Program-made: the position numbers and the translations under genes
NCBI GenBank assembly: GCA_032718865.1
Contig: JALUTQ010000017.1
Location: 1-64,000, forward strand
DNA from: Tilletia caries
Lineage: Eukaryota > Basidiomycota > Exobasidiomycetes > Tilletiales > Tilletiaceae
Direction: 5' to 3'
Length of the DNA: 64,000 nucleotides
Notes under the pieces: generated by a model
Database searches by the model: none
Seen by the model: only the letters and a program-made list of their open reading frames with translations
Told to the model about the DNA's origin: nothing
Shown here: piece after piece, positions 59,635 to 64,000 of the stretch
Numbering within the stretch: position 1 is the first letter of the stretch
How the letters are laid out: every line of letters begins with the position of its first letter

Positions 59635-61113
59635 AGTTCTGATCGAACACGTTGTAACCTCCCACCGAGGCACCTGCAGCAGGGGAACGAACACTCAATA
59701 CAAAAGTAAGAAAGGAACACTCGGTTCCAAATGAGCGAAAAGTGATTGGGTAGGCTGCCTGACGGAAGGACATGGTCTAAAAGCTCCAGATTCAACTCGT
59801 CAAGTCGAGATAGAAGGGGACCCGCTCCTCCTACATACTACTGCTGACGATGCTGATGATTCTTTCTTTCCTTCTGTTGCCATCTCTTCCTCTCTTATCC
59901 TCATCAAGTCTTCAATCCGTCAGGTACCAGTCCTCAACCAAGGCCGGCTCGTCTTTGGACCCAGCCAATCCCGTGTACATGGAGACCACGGAATGGAGGC
60001 GCCTTCTACGCCCAGAAAGCGCTCAGGTCGCGCCGGGGAGGTTCGGGATTTGTGCAGGTCCCTGCGATGCCTTTTCCGTCCAACGAGCCATCATACAACT
60101 CACCCGGTCGGCCTCTTCTCTCAATCACTCAGCAAGTTCTCACGCAAGTCCTGTTTTCATCCTTCTGCAGTTCTGCTATTTCGAGGTTCGGTCATTCAGT
60201 ATTCTCATTTCCCCGTCTCATACATATAACTCATAAGTCCTATCCTCCATATTAATCTTCTCGACGGGAACCCAACCGTTGAGCGCCCGGGGCCTCGACC
60301 ACAACGCGCTCGGTTCGACATGGCACATGACCGCCTCTATTATTGTCTTCAGCGCATAGGTGTGCATGACCAAGCTTTGTCGATCCTCGTTTTCCTCTCG
60401 ATATCAGATCATCAGAGACCAGAGTTATCTGTATATGTGTCCCTGGGACTCCAAGGAGGCAAGTAAGGAGGAGCTCACCGTGGATGTGTGATGTGGCTGA
60501 GCAACGCGTCTGCCAGCTCCCAGCTGGTCTGCAACCAAGGGACGCCAAGTGGAGTTAACCTCTTGGGATCGAGGGCTGTGCGGCTGTGCCAAGAGAAGTG
60601 TTGCGCGATAAATTGTGCACAGCAGAAGAAAGAGCAAGGCAGCGAACGCACAGATTAATATCGTCCGGTCCAAGCTGAACGCTGAACACGAAGTGCCAAC
60701 TGGACACCAGCAGATCAACCTCATCACCGCCGTTACCACTCACCGCCATCTAAATCCTTTGCACTTTGCAGTGAGCTTCTAGCTCCAAGCACACCGCCCA
60801 GGCCGCAAACTTGGCGAGGAGTGGCCTCATCCAGATTCCAGAGTATCCCTTGAATCGTTCGGCGGTGTACCATCACCAGCGCTCAGCGCTCAGCTCCTGC
60901 GACACCAGGAACTCATTACTGATTACTCATGTCCCTGGGCTGGGCGAAGAATGGTGTGTGCTCCTTGCATGTCCAGTGGGAAGGGTGCGAAGGTATAAAG
61001 GGTCAAGATCCTGCTGCATTCAGAAGCATGTCTGACCATCACCCACTCACTTACTCTACATCCCAACCCACTCTTATTACTACCCCCCTCGATCTCCAGG
61101 CTCCACATCCAAC
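59635..61113. other. Intergenic, no secure gene
   Basis: A minus-strand frame at 60556-60749 and an overlapping frame with one hydrophobic stretch (ILICAFAALLFLLLCTIY) are the only candidates. Neither shows conserved features. The last 100 bp are probably the promoter and 5' leader of the carbonic anhydrase gene. Confidence 0.4.
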
Positions 61114-62131
61114 ATGGTCAGCTTCACCTTCTCCCGTCTTACCTCTCTCCTCGTCCTCGCCGCCTCAGTGACAACATCTCTGGCCGTCCAACCCGACCTC
61201 ATCCGTCAAATTCAGGAGGCCCGCGCCATCGCAAAGAGGGCAAGCGAGCCCGTCACCGACTTCGAAGGGACCGACTCTGTCTGCACCTCCCAGAACGCTA
61301 CTACCAGCCTCCTCTCTGGTGTTCGAGTCCAGCCCGAGCTTGTCACCGCATCCAACTGGACCACAACTGCCTGTCCCAACAGGGCACAGTTCGCCAGCTG
61401 CGCCGAGCACACGCCTACCATTGCCTGGGTTGGATGCAGTGACGCCCGTGTGCCGGAGAGTGTGGTCTGCTCTCTCGACCCGTGCGAGATCTTCGTGCTC
61501 AGGTGAGTTTCACAACCTTGTCATTGTGCCTCCTGTTCAACCTTGAGGATTCTGACCCCAAAGTGACCCTTCACCCTTCTTCAGGAACATCGGCAACATT
61601 GCCGCCGAAGACAATCCCTCAGTGATGTCTGGCCTCCAGTACGCCGTCCAAGTTCTCGGAGTCCAGCACATCGTCGTCGCCGGTCACACATCTTGCGGTG
61701 CTGTCAAGGCCGGAATCGATTACGCCAAGGCCGGCAAAGTCGCTGCTCAACCTGGCGCCGTCGGTGCTCATCTTCGCTTCCTGAATCGCCTCGCCGCGGA
61801 CCTCTGGAGCCGCCCTTCATCCAAAAACCTGAGCTCAACCGACTTTGAGAACTTGGTCATGAAGCAAAACGTTCTGGCAAACGTCGCTCGCATCGCGGCC
61901 ACCGACATCGTCCAAGGAAACTGGCGTGGTGAAGCTTCTGAGCTCAGCGGCGGCATGGTCCAGAAGCCTGTCCAGATCCACGGATGGGCCTACGACGTCA
62001 CAGTGGGACAGCTCCAGGATCTGAACTTCACCCTCATCGCTCCCAACTCCACCTTCGAAGCCGTCAACGCAACTGCGATGGACAACACCCCCTCGAACAC
62101 CACCTCACCCCAAACCCGCCATATGCTCTGA
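61114..62131 (+). CDS. Secreted beta-class carbonic anhydrase
   Basis: This zinc enzyme interconverts CO2 and bicarbonate. Two exons (61114-61502 and 61585-62131) encode 311 residues. A signal peptide covers about the first 24 residues (LTSLLVLAASVTTSLAV), and Asn-X-Ser/Thr sites (NATT, NWTT, NLSS, NFT, NST, NTT) suggest glycosylation outside the cell. The zinc ligands are Cys108 in GCSDAR, with Asp110 and Arg112 as the catalytic dyad, then His164 and Cys167 in AGHTSCGAV. Most fungal beta enzymes are cytosolic or mitochondrial, so the secreted form is a less common type; roles in pH or CO2 sensing on a host or substrate are inference. Confidence 0.92.
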
Positions 62132-62310
62132 TGACAGCCACGGACTTGATACTCGGTACCTCATTGCTTCATTTGTCACGGAAAATACTGCGTTTATAAT
62201 GGTTCTTCTTATTTCTTGTATATACTTCTGCCAGGGAAACATATCGCACATACTACACAATGCCGTTTTAACGTATTCACGATATTGGCGGCTTCGTCTC
62301 TCAAACTTCC

Positions 62311-62359
62311 TGATGCTTGATGCCTGATGCCTGATGCCTGATGCCTAATGCCTGATGCT
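62311..62359 (+). repeat. 7-bp tandem repeat (TGATGCC)7
   Basis: Seven consecutive 7-mers, TGATGCC with single-base variants, lie about 180 bp after the carbonic anhydrase stop. Confidence 0.9.
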
Positions 62360-64000
62360 TGCTACGTTCGGCACTTACATCGTATAGTCGTGAATGAGGA
62401 AGTATGGGAGGATGGGTGGGCGCGGGCCCTGACGCTGTACGGGATCGTGATCCGCCATCTCAACAGCCTGAACTTCACTTCCCCGGCGGCAACACGCAGC
62501 GAGCATTGTGCCTTACTGGACGAGAAACAAAGACACGGCGCTTTTAACAGCCTTGTTCAGACTGTTTTTGTGATTCCACAGCTCCTCCTCCCTATCTACT
62601 AGGGGGAGTGGAACGATCGAGGTGAGAACATGTTTCCAGAACGGGGACCAGGTCGTCCAGGAGGAGCCGCGATTGGTGGGGCGAGAAAGAGGCGTAACGA
62701 AACGTCGAAAAACAGTATACCGCTTCTGTGCATTCATAAGTAGGAGTACATGTCACCATTCACAACCAAGAGCAGACGACCGAGCAGTGGAGGATGGGAG
62801 CAGAGTGGCATGGTGCGGAGTGCTGTCAAGCGATAATCTTGCTTCCACAATAGGTGGACACTACTTTGGCTGCATGCTTATGTGAGCGTGGGAATAGATC
62901 TGAGGCTCGTTGGTGCAAGCGGCCGTGTCTCTCCCATATTTTTGTTTGTTTCGTTCGGGATGTGTTCGTTTCAGTCTCGCCTGTTTGTAACGTTTTTTTT
63001 TTCAGCACGTGAACGTTCTGGCAGCCGTGAATATTGAACGTTACATACACCTTAATGTTCGTAGCGCGTAGCGGGTGCGGAGGAAAGCGCCGATGCTGTC
63101 AGCCGTCAGGCTTTGGGAAATGCATTGTCAATTTGACTTGACATCGACTTCCCTCGCTCACATACGCGCGTACCCAGCAGTCCAGGATTGAAGATCTCAT
63201 GCGACCAGCATTGGTGTGATTTCCTCTTGATCGCGCTAACCCTTGGCTTGTTCTACCTCCGACAGACGGTGAGATTGATTCAAACCAAAAGGCAAACGCG
63301 AGCGTACGTTGCAGTCACATGGACAATGTCTGGAAGCCATTGTGAGTCTACTACAGGTGCAGGCAACCCATGAGTATGTCTCTATGCCGAATGCTCATGT
63401 TCTTCCATTTTGAGTTGCGCGTCGAGCGTTTGCAGACTGAATTCCGTACACCTGCGCGGATGTGCACGCTGAGAGCAAGAAATGGGAGAACAAGATCGGA
63501 GCTCGGAAATCCTGATGAATAGGACTCCTACTGAGAAAAGTCCAACGGACCCTTAGTTGTTTTGGCTGCTGTGCGAAACATTAGAAGATGGAAGAGGCCT
63601 TTGAGGCCATCGCGACCATCCCACAAAGAGGTCACAGAGATCAAGCAACAGTGAATCTGTGATGGAGCTGACTTTCAACATCATGATCTCTCTTACGCTG
63701 TAAGGGATGGAAGAAATCTACATTACTCGGTCTGTTCGAGTAGTTGCGAAGATTGAAGAAGAAGAGAGTAGAGAGTAGAGATTTGCGAATAGGAGGGAAA
63801 GTGATTTCCGCTCCGATATTTGACGCGGCGGAAAGAGTAGCTGAAGGCCATCAGCAATGTTGATCATCACCGGATAGCGAGAAAGCGGCATCGGGCCTCA
63901 GGCCGTGAAGTGGCTCTGTTCGCAACATCTAAGCTCGTGCCCAGGGCCATGGTGAGGGCCTGGCGCCGAATTCTCTGGCGATCTGCTCCATCTCCGTGTC
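62360..64000. other. No secure gene to the window end
   Basis: Only short open frames without domains are seen on either strand. A gene beginning or ending beyond the window cannot be excluded. Confidence 0.4.

Noticed and set aside
60556..60749. 64-codon minus-strand frame
   Set aside because: It has no conserved feature, contains a strong donor directly after its second codon and competes with another frame on the same strand.

Overview
This window is nuclear DNA of a filamentous or dimorphic fungus, most likely a basidiomycete. The genes are GC-rich and split by many short GT-AG introns. Proteins carry long Ser/Ala/Gln-rich tracts. The host genes are fungal: homoserine O-acetyltransferase, cytochrome c oxidase subunit VIa, glutathione-dependent formaldehyde dehydrogenase, a Git3/Gpr1-like receptor and a secreted beta-carbonic anhydrase. 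KDZ transposases with Cys clusters and Ndc10_II/GCR1_C recombinases also point to Basidiomycota. The genus cannot be fixed from sequence alone.

Layout. Positions 1-17,032 hold a head-to-tail array of three ~5.68 kb copies of a Crypton (tyrosine-recombinase transposon); the first is cut by the window edge. Each copy has a six-exon recombinase gene on the plus strand and, downstream, a candidate spliced gene for a small membrane protein on the minus strand. The right end of the array breaks a minus-strand coding unit of another transposon, with a FAR1-like DNA-binding domain (17,037-17,856) next to a Ulp1-type cysteine protease (17,867-19,519). A seven-helix receptor follows (21,640-24,693), then poorly recognised minus-strand genes (25,800-30,372), MET2 (32,510-34,425) and COX13 (34,793-35,919).

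Positions 36,171-41,674 are a KDZ-type DNA transposon with a CxC/KDZ transposase and a convergent accessory gene. Positions 43,775-45,289 are a non-autonomous fold-back element whose empty site is visible upstream of COX13. An RNase III-domain gene with a mitochondrial-type leader lies at 45,462-47,582. Positions 47,774-51,839 are a complete PIF/Harbinger-like transposon (Myb/SANT protein plus DDE transposase) bounded by perfect inverted repeats and a 10-bp duplication. Positions 52,399-53,032 are a small CACTA-like non-autonomous element.

The right end is host sequence: a possible BTB-like protein (54,065-56,675), formaldehyde dehydrogenase (57,427-59,634, 12 exons) and a secreted carbonic anhydrase (61,114-62,131).

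The window is thus a mosaic of housekeeping genes and at least six transposon insertions from five classes, some nested. Most frame breaks in the Crypton array sit in homopolymers, so sequencing error in an unpolished tandem repeat may explain them as well as decay. Gene models are read by eye from splice consensus and codon phase; none is confirmed by transcripts.
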